Part shown: one piece after another, positions 1-7,865 of the stretch
Layout: every line of letters starts with the position of its first letter
Numbering within the stretch: the stretch's first letter is position 1
Assembly (NCBI RefSeq): GCF_001952075.1
Contig: NZ_LXYU01000001.1
Coordinates: 1-64,000, forward strand
Direction: 5' to 3'
Length of the DNA: 64,000 bases
Source: Ditibartonella apis
GTDB lineage: Bacteria > Pseudomonadota > Alphaproteobacteria > Rhizobiales > Rhizobiaceae
Position numbers and translations under genes: made by a program
The notes under the pieces: model-generated
Told to the model about the DNA's origin: nothing
Seen by the model: the letters and a program-made list of their open reading frames with translations, nothing else
Databases searched by the model: none

Positions 1-679
1 GCCGTTGATTGAGATAACCTGCATCAATCAAATCACCCAAGCACTTTTGGCCTTCGGGATAAGGATTCCCAGCCAATATACTTGCAGCCGAGAAATAGAT
101 GTCATCATGAGGTTCAAAAACATCCCCGCCTGCTTTGGCAACCATTTTCACGCCGGTATAATTTTCTGACATCGCTATCCTGGATAAAAAAGGTATATTA
201 TTCCGGTTGTTTGGATTGCCACCATGTTTAAGATAACTAGCCAAAATGGCATTAACAAAGGCAGGGGTAAAACCTGTTTTGGCCTCAGGATTGTACATCG
301 CAAAATAAAAAGTGAAATCACGCCCTGAACCGGAGGAGGGAGTATCAATCATATAGGGATCAGCTCCTGCTTCCAATAAAACATCAATCGCTTGAGCGTT
401 GAAGACTTCCAAAGCAAAAAACAGTAGCGTGATTTCAGCGGAATAGCGCTTGTTTAACGATCCCTCCGGCAAGGCTTTTATGTCATCAATTGTAATCGGC
501 TGTTGTGCCTCAATGCGTTGTGCAAAACTATAAAGCTGTGGGCTTTCCTTTTTAAAATATTTATCAGCCTCTTTAACCGGGGAGATCATGCTTTTTTCAG
601 CGTATGACGGTGCAGAAATCATGAGACATGTAACAAACATCAAGCATAGAAACGGTATATTGAACCATCGTTTGCCCAT
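1..679 (-). CDS. Secreted ankyrin-like protein, partial at window edge
   Basis: The reading frame runs off the left end, so the C-terminus is missing; about 226 codons are visible. It starts at the ATG at 677-679, preceded by GGGAG six bases upstream. The first 28 or so residues form a Sec signal peptide (basic MGKRW start, hydrophobic core, PSYA-E cleavage-like end). The mature part has an ankyrin-like stretch around residues 85-100 (AQAIDVLLEAGADPYMID) and further helix-turn units such as VAKAGGDVFEPHDD. Proteins of this type often sit beside secreted-effector loci, but the sequence gives no specific function. It is followed downstream in the other direction of reading only by the window edge; upstream lies a decayed region. 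Ankyrin assignment is by eye. Confidence 0.7.
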   Translation of the reverse strand, partial: MGKRWFNIPFLCLMFVTCLMISAPSYAEKSMISPVKEADKYFKKESPQLYSFAQRIEAQQPITIDDIKALPEGSLNKRYSAEITLLFFALEVFNAQAIDVLLEAGADPYMIDTPSSGSGRDFTFYFAMYNPEAKTGFTPAFVNAILASYLKHGGNPNNRNNIPFLSRIAMSENYTGVKMVAKAGGDVFEPHDDIYFSAASILAGNPYPEGQKCLGDLIDAGYLNQR

Positions 680-1013
680 TTCATTCTCCCATCCGCTCGC
701 CCGTTACCGGATCAGTAAAATGACCTGCTTGAAGGTCTTTCAACTTTGATTTCAACCAATCCCAAATGGAATTGAAGCATTAAAATATAACAAAGAATAT
801 TTAGACGGTTTTCTTCATTCGTCTGCTTTAACAATATCTAATAAGAATAATCCATTCTTATTCGCATTAAGATTAAATGTTTTTCAAAAATCCAGATATT
901 TCCATCATATGTTAAATAATACACACAGTTTATTCACAAATGAATTCTATTTTTTCTTAGTCGTCAAATCACGCGAACAGAATTCACTGTTAGGCATTAT
1001 TTGATTGATAAGC
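680..1013. other. Intergenic, AT-rich, no gene seen
   Basis: 334 bases without a convincing reading frame on either strand. The part around 780-960 is strongly AT-rich. It probably holds the promoter of the ankyrin-like gene on the minus strand, but I could not pick a convincing -35/-10 pair. Confidence 0.5.
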
Positions 1014-1124
1014 TTAAATATTATCGGGAACGATATCCTTGGGGGCGCGGCAATAGTCAGGATCATTCGAGATCACCAAAGCATTACCAATATCCCTGTT
1101 GCCTCCATGCGTAGGGGAATTCAT
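1014..1124 (-). CDS. 36-residue ORF resembling the N-terminus of a PAAR-like DUF4150 protein
   Basis: A short frame starts at ATG 1122-1124 behind a strong ribosome-binding site (AAGGAGG, about 11 bases upstream) and stops at 1014-1016. The peptide contains ALVISNDPDYCRAPKD, which resembles the opening of PAAR-like (DUF4150) proteins that cap type VI secretion spikes; their N-terminus commonly reads like V-x-S-x-x-P-D-x-C-x-x-P. Those proteins are far longer, so if the resemblance is real this is a stump cut off by an early stop. The intact ribosome-binding site suggests the loss is recent. It may also be an unrelated small protein. Family assignment is by eye only. Confidence 0.4.
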   Translation of the reverse strand: MNSPTHGGNRDIGNALVISNDPDYCRAPKDIVPDNI

Positions 1125-1199
1125 GAATGCTGCTCCTCCTTATTCTGGTTGAGCGCAAAAGCCTTGATACCGCTTAATTAAATCACTTTAGTTCAAGGT

Positions 1200-1769
1200 T
1201 CACTTAGCTAACGCAGCGTAGACTTCAAAGTCGGGTATATTGTCAATATTCATAGCGTCATCAATCGGAATAATGTCTTCCCGAATAACAGCTTCTGGCA
1301 TATTAAGGTCAGGATTCTGCATGAAACTGACAAAATCCGTGTAAAGCAATTCTTTTTCTGAGAACTACTTTGGTAAAAGCAAAAACACTGAAATCGCAAT
1401 AAGAAGACCAATATCGTTTCGCGCCCGTCTTATTATTATAACCTATGGCCTTCGGCCAGAGCAAAATACGATCTATATCCTCACTTGCCCGAATTAAACC
1501 TTCAACGCGTTCAATATATTCTTTATCTTCTTGATATGTATTTGGTAGCCCGTAAGTTCAGTTATATGTATAATATGACAAAATTTAGTCTAATATGTTT
1601 TAAAACAGTCGGGGATTTATTGCACATGGTTGATAGGCACACGTAATCTCGCATCAAACGGCTCGATTTCATTGGCCGTCATCCAAATAAGATTATAAGT
1701 TAAATTAAGAAATTCCTCATCGGTATAGCTTTTACCCGTAATATCATACACCGCTAGAAAATGTGTTAA
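1200..1769 (-). pseudogene. Decayed coding region, at least three frame fragments
   Basis: The minus strand has coding-like stretches broken by stops and frame changes. Fragment 1617-1769 reads without a start codon (contains YDITGKSYTDEEFLNLTYN). Fragment 1309-1557 follows an in-frame stop and contains YIERVEGLIRASEDIDRIL, then becomes unnatural near 1365-1400. From there a different frame, interrupted by a TAG at 1365-1367, reads on to a stop at 1200-1202 (contains DAMNIDNIPDFEVYAALAK). The best explanation is one or two inactivated genes with a frameshift and nonsense changes. I do not recognise the family. Its place between a PAAR-like stump and an ankyrin-like secreted protein suggests an effector or immunity relic, which is inference. 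Confidence 0.5.
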
Positions 1770-1809
1770 TTAACAAATAGCGATGGCATGATAACCTCTT
1801 CCCAGATAA

Positions 1810-2265
1810 CTATCTTATCTCTTTCGCACATTCTTCTGCGTAAGAATTAATCTCTACGAACGTAAATTTTCCATCCAAAAAATGCGATTTCACTATATTA
1901 ACATAATCCATCTTTCTAAAGCTCCAGATATATGCTTCATTATTTTTGTCAACAATACCGAAATGGATCGGATTAGTTGTATTATTTGCGCTATTCCAAT
2001 CCAGATCTGTATAAATCAGAGCTGCACGTGTGAGAATTGAGAGAAATGGAATATCTTTTATATTTTTTGTGCACCATATCCGAGGAGCAAAAAAACCTGA
2101 CGTCGAAAATGCTCCTGATTTATCTGTAAAGTAAACGACATCTTTGCCAAACATCTTCGTTGTTTTGTGATGTACATAGAATGAGAATATCACGCTAAAA
2201 CAATAAAAAAATAGAGCGAAAATTAATACGATTGCACATAAAAAGGAAACGATACTTCTCTTCAT
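1810..2265 (-). CDS. Hypothetical single-pass membrane protein
   Basis: A 151-residue protein starting at MKRSIVSF. I chose this ATG (2263-2265) over one 12 codons upstream because GAGGAAG lies just before it at good spacing. Residues about 3-28 form one hydrophobic membrane segment or uncleaved signal anchor; the rest is a soluble domain probably facing the periplasm, containing two cysteines (one in RIWCTKN, one near the C-terminus). I recognise no domain. It lies next to the decayed region, so it may belong to the same accessory segment. The frame is open and well initiated, so the gene is probably real. Confidence 0.6.
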   Translation of the reverse strand: MKRSIVSFLCAIVLIFALFFYCFSVIFSFYVHHKTTKMFGKDVVYFTDKSGAFSTSGFFAPRIWCTKNIKDIPFLSILTRAALIYTDLDWNSANNTTNPIHFGIVDKNNEAYIWSFRKMDYVNIVKSHFLDGKFTFVEINSYAEECAKEIR

Positions 2266-2445
2266 TCTTACTGCTTCCTCTCTGGAAATCGGGCAGCTCA
2301 CCCCAACCGTGATATTTTTGAAAAATAGAATTAGATCATCGTTATGTACTACATTTTACGGGATAATTAAATTCCTTCAATGATCACTCGCTGATCGGCA
2401 GCAGCATCGTTCGTTGCTCCGGCATTACCGAAACTCACTACATTA

Positions 2446-2820
2446 TCAGGCTTTTATGATTTTGATTGTTGCAGCTTTCGCTCTCTCGCCCACCATTGCT
2501 CCGACATAAGGGCTTGGATTATATTTTTTGTGATAAGCCTCATCAATTTGATTGAGAACCGCCGGGTCTTTGACGGCTTCATAATGAACAGATTCGGTCT
2601 TTCCGGCCACAATAATTTTTCCGCTTTTTTGTTTGATTGCAGCCTGATACCAGCGTGAGGACGTGCCGCTATAGGCACGCACATAAAGGCCGCCATCAAC
2701 GACAACTTCCCAAATCCACACAGGCGTGCCTGTTGTCTTAAAATCCTCATGATAGGGAGCCATTTTGAGATCATCGGCTGCATCAATCGCCGCAAGCTCG
2801 TTCTTTGTCCATTCACTCAT
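2446..2820 (-). CDS. DUF2255 family protein
   Basis: A 124-residue soluble protein. The pattern W-T-x-x-E-L-x-x-I-D-A-A-D-D near the start, followed by TPVWIWEVVVDGGLYVRAY, SSRWYQAA and NPSPYVGAMV, is characteristic of DUF2255. The fold is thought to resemble flavin/deazaflavin-type split barrels, but no activity is established. AGAGG stands four bases before one ATG (2821-2823) and seven before the next (2818-2820); I took the second. It lies 36 bases after the CMD-family gene on the same strand, so it is the last gene of an alcohol dehydrogenase-CMD-DUF2255 operon. DUF2255 and CMD genes often accompany LysR-controlled oxidoreductases, which fits the divergent LysR gene at 5.1 kb. Confidence 0.8.
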   Translation of the reverse strand: MSEWTKNELAAIDAADDLKMAPYHEDFKTTGTPVWIWEVVVDGGLYVRAYSGTSSRWYQAAIKQKSGKIIVAGKTESVHYEAVKDPAVLNQIDEAYHKKYNPSPYVGAMVGERAKAATIKIIKA

Positions 2821-2856
2821 CATTCAACCTCTTGAAAACACGATCACCAAAAAAGT

Positions 2857-3480
2857 TCAACCATTCAGGAAACTATCAAGCACTTCGCCTGCACGTTTTC
2901 CAACTTCCAGACCGACCTTAGCTTCAAGAATGGCAACAATTTCCTGCAAATCCTGTTTTTCAAGGCCGGTATTCGTTCCCATCTGATAATGTGATTTCAA
3001 TTGCGACTGGGCGCCTTGAAGTGCAGCAAGCATAGCAATTGTAGCAACTTCTCTTGTTTCATAACCAAGATTGTCACGCACAAAAATATCGCCAAAAAGG
3101 TGACTTTTCAAAAACTGGTCAATTGCGGGAGCAAATTCAAAAAGCGGGCCTGTCACCGGTTGACCAACCAGTTTTGTCTGGATTCCGGTTCCTACCTCCA
3201 ACATGGTTTTATCTGTGTGGAAGGGCGAGGCATCTTTGCCCTGTTCATCCTTTTTACCCGCTTTATGTCTTTTATTGACCACATCCATCAAAGCGGAAAG
3301 TGCATTCAAACTTCTCGGGAAACCCGCATAGGCATAAGTTTGAACCAGAACTTCCTTGATAGCATTGATCGCAACCTTGCCGTCTAGTGCTTCGGTTAAA
3401 GCATTTCTCAATCCATCAATATTTCCTTCAGCTGCAAAAGCGGCAACGGGAACAAGCCTTTTTTGTTCAAGTGTCAACAT
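2857..3480 (-). CDS. Carboxymuconolactone decarboxylase (CMD) family protein
   Basis: A 207-residue all-helical protein of the CMD/AhpD superfamily. The pattern INAIKEVLVQTYAYAGFPR followed by a helical ALSALMDVV segment is the usual CMD core. It has no C-x-x-C pair, so it is not an AhpD-type disulfide reductase and probably acts as a lyase or isomerase-like enzyme on a small organic acid or quinone; the substrate cannot be told from sequence. AGGAAAAACA precedes the ATG. It is the middle gene of the three-gene operon, 109 bases after the alcohol dehydrogenase and 36 before the DUF2255 gene. It is too long for a bare PcaC, which is about 130 residues. Confidence 0.8.
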   Translation of the reverse strand: MLTLEQKRLVPVAAFAAEGNIDGLRNALTEALDGKVAINAIKEVLVQTYAYAGFPRSLNALSALMDVVNKRHKAGKKDEQGKDASPFHTDKTMLEVGTGIQTKLVGQPVTGPLFEFAPAIDQFLKSHLFGDIFVRDNLGYETREVATIAMLAALQGAQSQLKSHYQMGTNTGLEKQDLQEIVAILEAKVGLEVGKRAGEVLDSFLNG

Positions 3481-3589
3481 TGTTTTTCCTGTAATTTTGC
3501 AAAAACGTTTTGTGAAAAATAAGTTAGCGTGCTGGCAGAAATTAAACCCGCCTCAAAAAAACGTCGTCAATGAAGATTTAACGCCGATT

Positions 3590-4813
3590 TCAAGCGGATT
3601 TACCCGACGCAAAGTCGATAACAAACCGGTAGCGCACATCTTTGGACATAACCCGTTCATAAGCGCGATCAATTTCATCAGGCTTGATAAGTTCTATATC
3701 GGCCTCGATATGGCGTGCCGCACAATAATCGATCACTTCCTGAGTTTCGGCAATGCCACCAATCATCGAACCGGCAAGGCTTTTCCGTCCAAAACCATTG
3801 GACATACCGCTCAAACCGCCTGTCAATTCACCAAGCGCACCCACATTGACGAGGGTCGCGTCAAGTTTGAGCATATTCATGAAAGGCTGCATCGGATATG
3901 AAACCGGTACTGTCGAGATCATCAAATCGAAATGATTGGTAAGGCGCTCGAAAGCCTTTTTGTCAGTCCACAAAAATGCAGCACTTGCGCCTAAACGTTT
4001 GGCATCGGCAATCTTTCCTTCTGTTGTCGTGAATACCGTGACATCTGCACGCATGGAATGAGCAAGTTTCAAGGCCATATGTCCAAGGCCACCAAGGCCA
4101 ACAATTGCTATTTTCTGATCTTTTTGCAATTTCCAATGGCGCATGGGGGAAAAGGTGGTCACACCGGCACAAAGAAGCGGCGCATAAGCGGCAAGATGCA
4201 CTTGGGATGGAATATGAATAACAAAACGCTCGTTTACAACCATACGGTCGCTATAGCCACCAAAAGTATAACCACCGCTTATCTTGTCGGGTGAATCATA
4301 GGTAAAGGTGGTGCCGTTCAGACAATTTTGTTCGCGATCATCAAGGCAATTTTCACATGTACCGCAAGAATCCACCATGCAGCCAACGCCGCCAATATCG
4401 CCGACTTTGAATTTCGTAACCTTTGAACCAACCGCAAGAACGCGGCCGACGATTTCATGACCGGGCACGATAGGATAATGGGCGGCGCTCCAGTCGGAAT
4501 GAACAGCGTGAATATCGGAATGGCAAATGCCGACATAAAGAATGTCGAGAAGCACATCGTCCGGCCTCAAAGCACGTCGTGTGATGGTGATCGGCGAAAA
4601 ACCGGATGTTGCACTTTTTGCAGCATAGGCACGGGTTTCAAAAGGCTCCTTGCCAATAACCATCTTGCCTCTCGAAGGGGCTGCCTTTGCAGCTGCACTT
4701 GTCCCCATCATTGCACCGGCGGCAAGAACAGACGCGCCACCTTCTTTCAAAAATTCACGCCGCGGCAAAGTTTCGTGTTTTTTATGATTGGAATTTCCAC
4801 ACGCTTCACACAT
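3590..4813 (-). CDS. Zinc-dependent NAD(P) alcohol dehydrogenase with Tat-type signal
   Basis: A 407-residue medium-chain dehydrogenase of the cinnamyl-alcohol/YahK-like group. Visible features: catalytic zinc site (GICHSD and PGHE), the four-cysteine structural zinc loop (CGTCENCLDDREQNC), and a Rossmann motif (GLGGLG). The start chosen is MCEACG at 4811-4813, with GGGAGA seven bases upstream; an ATG ten codons earlier lacks a ribosome-binding site. Unusually for a nicotinamide enzyme, residues 17-46 read as a twin-arginine signal (PRREFLK, then an Ala/Gly-rich hydrophobic run ending AAKAAP). If functional, the folded enzyme would be exported. The gene is first in an operon with CMD and DUF2255 genes and divergent from a LysR regulator. 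Substrate unknown; likely an aldehyde or alcohol. Confidence 0.85.
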   Translation of the reverse strand: MCEACGNSNHKKHETLPRREFLKEGGASVLAAGAMMGTSAAAKAAPSRGKMVIGKEPFETRAYAAKSATSGFSPITITRRALRPDDVLLDILYVGICHSDIHAVHSDWSAAHYPIVPGHEIVGRVLAVGSKVTKFKVGDIGGVGCMVDSCGTCENCLDDREQNCLNGTTFTYDSPDKISGGYTFGGYSDRMVVNERFVIHIPSQVHLAAYAPLLCAGVTTFSPMRHWKLQKDQKIAIVGLGGLGHMALKLAHSMRADVTVFTTTEGKIADAKRLGASAAFLWTDKKAFERLTNHFDLMISTVPVSYPMQPFMNMLKLDATLVNVGALGELTGGLSGMSNGFGRKSLAGSMIGGIAETQEVIDYCAARHIEADIELIKPDEIDRAYERVMSKDVRYRFVIDFASGKSA

Positions 4814-5113
4814 TTGCAAATCTCCCGAACCGGCATAATGCATCTATAACCCCGTCAATCTGGTTCTTGCCGGTTCACCGTAACGTGGCCTTAAAATCCG
4901 CTGGCATTTTATAAAACCTGAATGACGAGCCAGAATGTAATCGTTCAAAGCGTACCGGTTTAATGAACTGCCGCGTGATTTCATCTCGCTCATTAAAGGC
5001 CATGATGTTCGTAAAAATAACAGGATATTTGTGCATGTCTCTATGAATTCAATTCATAAATAGACATGATATAATGAAGATCTTTTTCAACAACGGATTT
5101 CATCTCAAAAAAA
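4814..5113. other. Divergent promoter region between ADH operon and LysR gene
   Basis: 300 bases between two divergent genes. The clearest signal is the inverted repeat at 5042-5058 (separate entry). No other gene or RNA is visible. Confidence 0.5.
5042..5058. promoter_or_regulatory. 17-base inverted repeat, probable LysR operator
   Basis: TATGAATT and AATTCATA flank a single C, a perfect 8-base-arm dyad with the T-N11-A character expected of LysR-type binding sites. It lies 56 bases before the LysR start codon and in the divergent intergenic region shared with the dehydrogenase operon, the usual place for the regulator's site. Confidence 0.55.
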
Positions 5114-6013
5114 ATGCTAAGAGAAAACATCCATGATCTCATGTCTTTTTTCGTGGTTGCACGAGAAAAAAGTTTTACCCGTGCGGCAAGCAAACTGGGT
5201 GTCTCACAATCGGCGTTAAGCCATGCCATGCGTGGTCTTGAAGAACGTTTGGGAATTCGTCTGCTCACACGGACAACGCGCAATGTTTCAACCACGACTG
5301 CGGGCGAGCGATTGATAGAAGAGCTTTCACCGCTCATCGAGACAATGGATGAAAAGCTTGATCTCATCACCAATGCAGCCGAAGAACCAAAAGGAAAAAT
5401 CCGCATCACTACGGTGGATTATCCCGCGTCCTATATTTTACGACCGAAATTGCAGCCTTTTTTACGGAAATATCCGAAGATCGAGGTCGAGATCAATATC
5501 AATTATGGTCTTACCGATATTATTGAAGAACGTTTTGACGCGGGTATTCGTATTGGCGAACATCTCGCCAAAGACATGATTGCCATTCCGGTTGGACCAG
5601 CAATGCGAATGGCAATTGTCGGGGCGCCGAGTTATTTTGAAACACATGAAAAACCGGAAACACTTCACGATCTGATGGAACAGAACTGCATCAATTTGCG
5701 GGTTCCAACGTCCGGCGGACTTTATCCTTGGGAGCTTGATGACGAAAACGGAGAAGTCAATGTACGCCCGAAAGGACAGCTCATTTTCAACACCTATCCA
5801 CATATTCTCGAAGCTGCCCTGGACGGTCTCGGCCTTGCTTATATTCCCGAACAGGAAGTCGACGAATTTATCAGACAGGGACGCCTCATCCGCGTCCTTG
5901 AAAAATATTGCTTACCGTTTCCGGGGTATTATCTCTATTATCCAAATCGTCGCCATCATCCGATTGCTTTTCAATTGTTCATTGAAGCTTTGAAGCGGCA
6001 TGATCCCGAATAA
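5114..6013 (+). CDS. LysR family transcriptional regulator
   Basis: 299 residues, a typical LysR length. The N-terminal winged helix-turn-helix is clear (LGVSQSALSHAMRGLEERLG), and the opening MLRENIHDLMSFFVVAREKS aligns with the usual start of this subgroup, supporting this ATG although its ribosome-binding site is weak. The C-terminal two-thirds is the LysR substrate-binding domain (begins about residue 92, GKIRITTV). Divergent orientation to the alcohol dehydrogenase-CMD-DUF2255 operon and the palindrome between them suggest it controls that operon, probably in response to an aldehyde or another electrophile. The inducer is unknown. Confidence 0.88.
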   Translation: MLRENIHDLMSFFVVAREKSFTRAASKLGVSQSALSHAMRGLEERLGIRLLTRTTRNVSTTTAGERLIEELSPLIETMDEKLDLITNAAEEPKGKIRITTVDYPASYILRPKLQPFLRKYPKIEVEININYGLTDIIEERFDAGIRIGEHLAKDMIAIPVGPAMRMAIVGAPSYFETHEKPETLHDLMEQNCINLRVPTSGGLYPWELDDENGEVNVRPKGQLIFNTYPHILEAALDGLGLAYIPEQEVDEFIRQGRLIRVLEKYCLPFPGYYLYYPNRRHHPIAFQLFIEALKRHDPE

Positions 6014-6321
6014 TTTTTTACTCTGCAGATTATCTCGTCTTTGTTGACGTTGCCCGTTTTCGTTTGGTTGTTAAGCGGTCGTTGTTGAATAGCTCAAGCC
6101 ATTCCGGCATAATTTCTGTCAGACGTTTGTTATTGATTCAAAAATAGCTTGATTAGCGCACCTTAACAGTTAAAGTCCATTTTGCCCGTGTAAAGACCTT
6201 CTCATCATGAGGAGGCAAACATCTTTATGCTTCAAGCTGCTTTGTCGGATAACCGGAAAGAATTGCTTGTTACCCGAATTTGAATAGTGTCAGAATAGCT
6301 TAGTTTCAGGATCATTCATCA
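6014..6321. other. Intergenic, no gene; no TPP riboswitch found
   Basis: 308 bases between the LysR gene and the ThiZXY-like operon. I looked for the conserved CUGAGA and ACCUGAUC-type cores of the thiamine pyrophosphate riboswitch and did not find them. A stretch at about 6050-6150 can be read on the minus strand as 35 sense codons (NNKRLTEIMPEWLELF...) without a start, possibly a gene remnant but too short to assign. Confidence 0.4.
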
Positions 6322-7056
6322 ATGACAAGTTCTTCTCCCTTATTGGGTATCAAAGCGCGAAACATTTCTCTCGATTATGAAGGCAAAGCAGTTTTTCGGT
6401 CGCTGGATTTTGATATTCCTGCCGGTGAATTTGTCGGGCTTTTGGGGCAAAGCGGAATTGGCAAAACCACCCTTCTAAAAATTATTGCCGGGCTAGTTAC
6501 CCCCGATAGCGGAAAAATTTCAGGTTCCGACGGTGACAGTCTTCATGGACGTATAACCTATATGGCGCAACAAGATTTGCTATTTCCCTGGCTCAAGGTG
6601 ATAGAGAATGTTTGCCTTGGAGCAAGACTGCGCCATGAGAAGAAAGACTACAAAAAAGCCGAAGAATTACTGGAAAAGGTCGGTCTTTTGTCGGTCAAAG
6701 ACCAACTCCCCGAAACTTTATCGGGTGGTATGCGCCAAAGGGTGGCTATTGCCCGTACATTATATGAAGACAAGCCCGTTGTATTGATGGACGAGCCTTT
6801 TTCGGCACTTGACGCGGTTACTCGCGCCACCATACAGGAACTTGCATTCGATCTTCTCAAAAACAAAACGGTATTGCTTGTTACCCATGATCCATCCGAA
6901 GCTGCACGATTGTGTCAGCGTATACTGGTTCTCAAGGGTCAACCGGCGATTTTCTTACCTGCTATCCTTGTCGAGGGTAAAGCACCGCGAAATTATGATG
7001 ATAAAAACCGCATAAAGAGTGAAACCGAATTAATGCATTTTTTAAAGGGGATATAG
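6322..7056 (+). CDS. thiZ: ABC transporter ATPase, ThiZ-like (pyrimidine precursor import)
   Basis: A 244-residue nucleotide-binding subunit. Walker A (GQSGIGKTTLLK), Q-loop (MAQQDLLFPW), signature (LSGGMRQRVAIARTL), Walker B (VVLMDEPFSALD) and H-loop (LLVTHD) are all present. It belongs to the NitT/TauT/Thi group of small ATPases. It is the first gene of a three-gene operon with a permease (1 base between genes) and a periplasmic binding protein closely resembling ThiY. The inferred role is powering uptake of hydroxymethylpyrimidine-type thiamine precursors. The transporter assignment is firm; substrate assignment rests on the binding protein. Confidence 0.75.
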   Translation: MTSSSPLLGIKARNISLDYEGKAVFRSLDFDIPAGEFVGLLGQSGIGKTTLLKIIAGLVTPDSGKISGSDGDSLHGRITYMAQQDLLFPWLKVIENVCLGARLRHEKKDYKKAEELLEKVGLLSVKDQLPETLSGGMRQRVAIARTLYEDKPVVLMDEPFSALDAVTRATIQELAFDLLKNKTVLLVTHDPSEAARLCQRILVLKGQPAIFLPAILVEGKAPRNYDDKNRIKSETELMHFLKGI

Positions 7057-7057
7057 T

Positions 7058-7834
7058 TTGCAGAACCGCTTCAATAAAAAACTTGCATTTTTCCTTCATG
7101 GTCTTGTGGTTTTCTTTGGCATCCTCGCATTATGGTGGGCTGTCGCCATTATTTTCGATCTCAAAAAATACATTTTGCCTTCCCCCCTTGTTGTCGCACA
7201 ATCACTTTGGAATGGGCGGCAATATCTTCTGGAAAATTCTTTGATTACAATTGTCGAAATTGTCATCGGCTTTGTTTTGGGGATTTTGTCCGGTGCTGCT
7301 TTGGCGCTTCTTTTGATGTTTTCCAAGACATTGCAAAAATGGCTGATGCCGGTTCTGATTGTAAGCCAGTCAATACCGGTTTTCGCCCTTGCCCCCATTC
7401 TGGTTCTATGGTTCGGCTACGGTATCCTCTCGAAAATCATCGCCGCAATACTGGTTATATTTTTTCCTGTTACAACAGCCTTTTTTGACGGTTTGCAGCG
7501 AACCAACCAAGGATATCTCGATCTTGCGAGAACCATGGGAGCATCTCCCTTGTCTCAACTTGTCCATATCAGGCTTGTGGCAGCGCTGCCGGCACTTGGT
7601 TCCGGTGTGCGTGTCGCCGCTGCTATTGCTCCGATTGGTGCGATTATCGGCGAATGGGTGGGGTCATCCGGCGGGCTCGGCTATATCATGTTGAACGCCA
7701 ATGCCCGTATGCAAACACCGACATGCTTTGCCGCAATATTTATACTTTCCATTATTGCAATGATTTTATGGTATATCACCGATATCATATTGAAATATGT
7801 TATCTACTGGGATAAAAAATCGCAACAAAATTGA
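7058..7834 (+). CDS. thiX: ABC transporter permease, ThiX-like
   Basis: A 258-residue inner-membrane permease of the BPD_transp_1 family with about six membrane segments and the EAA-type cytoplasmic loop around residues 160-185 (LDLARTMGASPLSQLVHIRL). Translation starts at a TTG at 7058 with AAGGGG seven bases upstream, inside the end of the ATPase gene. The next gene overlaps only if an upstream start is used; its real GTG start lies 31 bases downstream. Together with the flanking genes it forms a ThiZXY-like importer in the inner membrane. Confidence 0.75.
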   Translation: MQNRFNKKLAFFLHGLVVFFGILALWWAVAIIFDLKKYILPSPLVVAQSLWNGRQYLLENSLITIVEIVIGFVLGILSGAALALLLMFSKTLQKWLMPVLIVSQSIPVFALAPILVLWFGYGILSKIIAAILVIFFPVTTAFFDGLQRTNQGYLDLARTMGASPLSQLVHIRLVAALPALGSGVRVAAAIAPIGAIIGEWVGSSGGLGYIMLNANARMQTPTCFAAIFILSIIAMILWYITDIILKYVIYWDKKSQQN

Positions 7835-7865
7835 TTTTTCTTTTTATTATATTTCCGGAGGAAAC

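Noticed and set aside
2367-2448. Short minus-strand fragment after DUF2255 reading NVVSFGNAGATNDAAADQ and ending at a TAA
   Set aside because: About 23 codons with no proper start, ribosome-binding site or recognisable family. It could be a remnant but cannot be supported.
6028-6150. Minus-strand peptide NNKRLTEIMPEWLELF, considered as a transposase tail
   Set aside because: Only 35 codons, no inverted repeats or other transposase parts nearby, and no clear match to an insertion-sequence family.
6150-6321. TPP riboswitch ahead of the ThiZXY-like operon
   Set aside because: The conserved CUGAGA and ACCUGAUC-type elements are absent; a GGATAACCGG at about 6250 is not enough.
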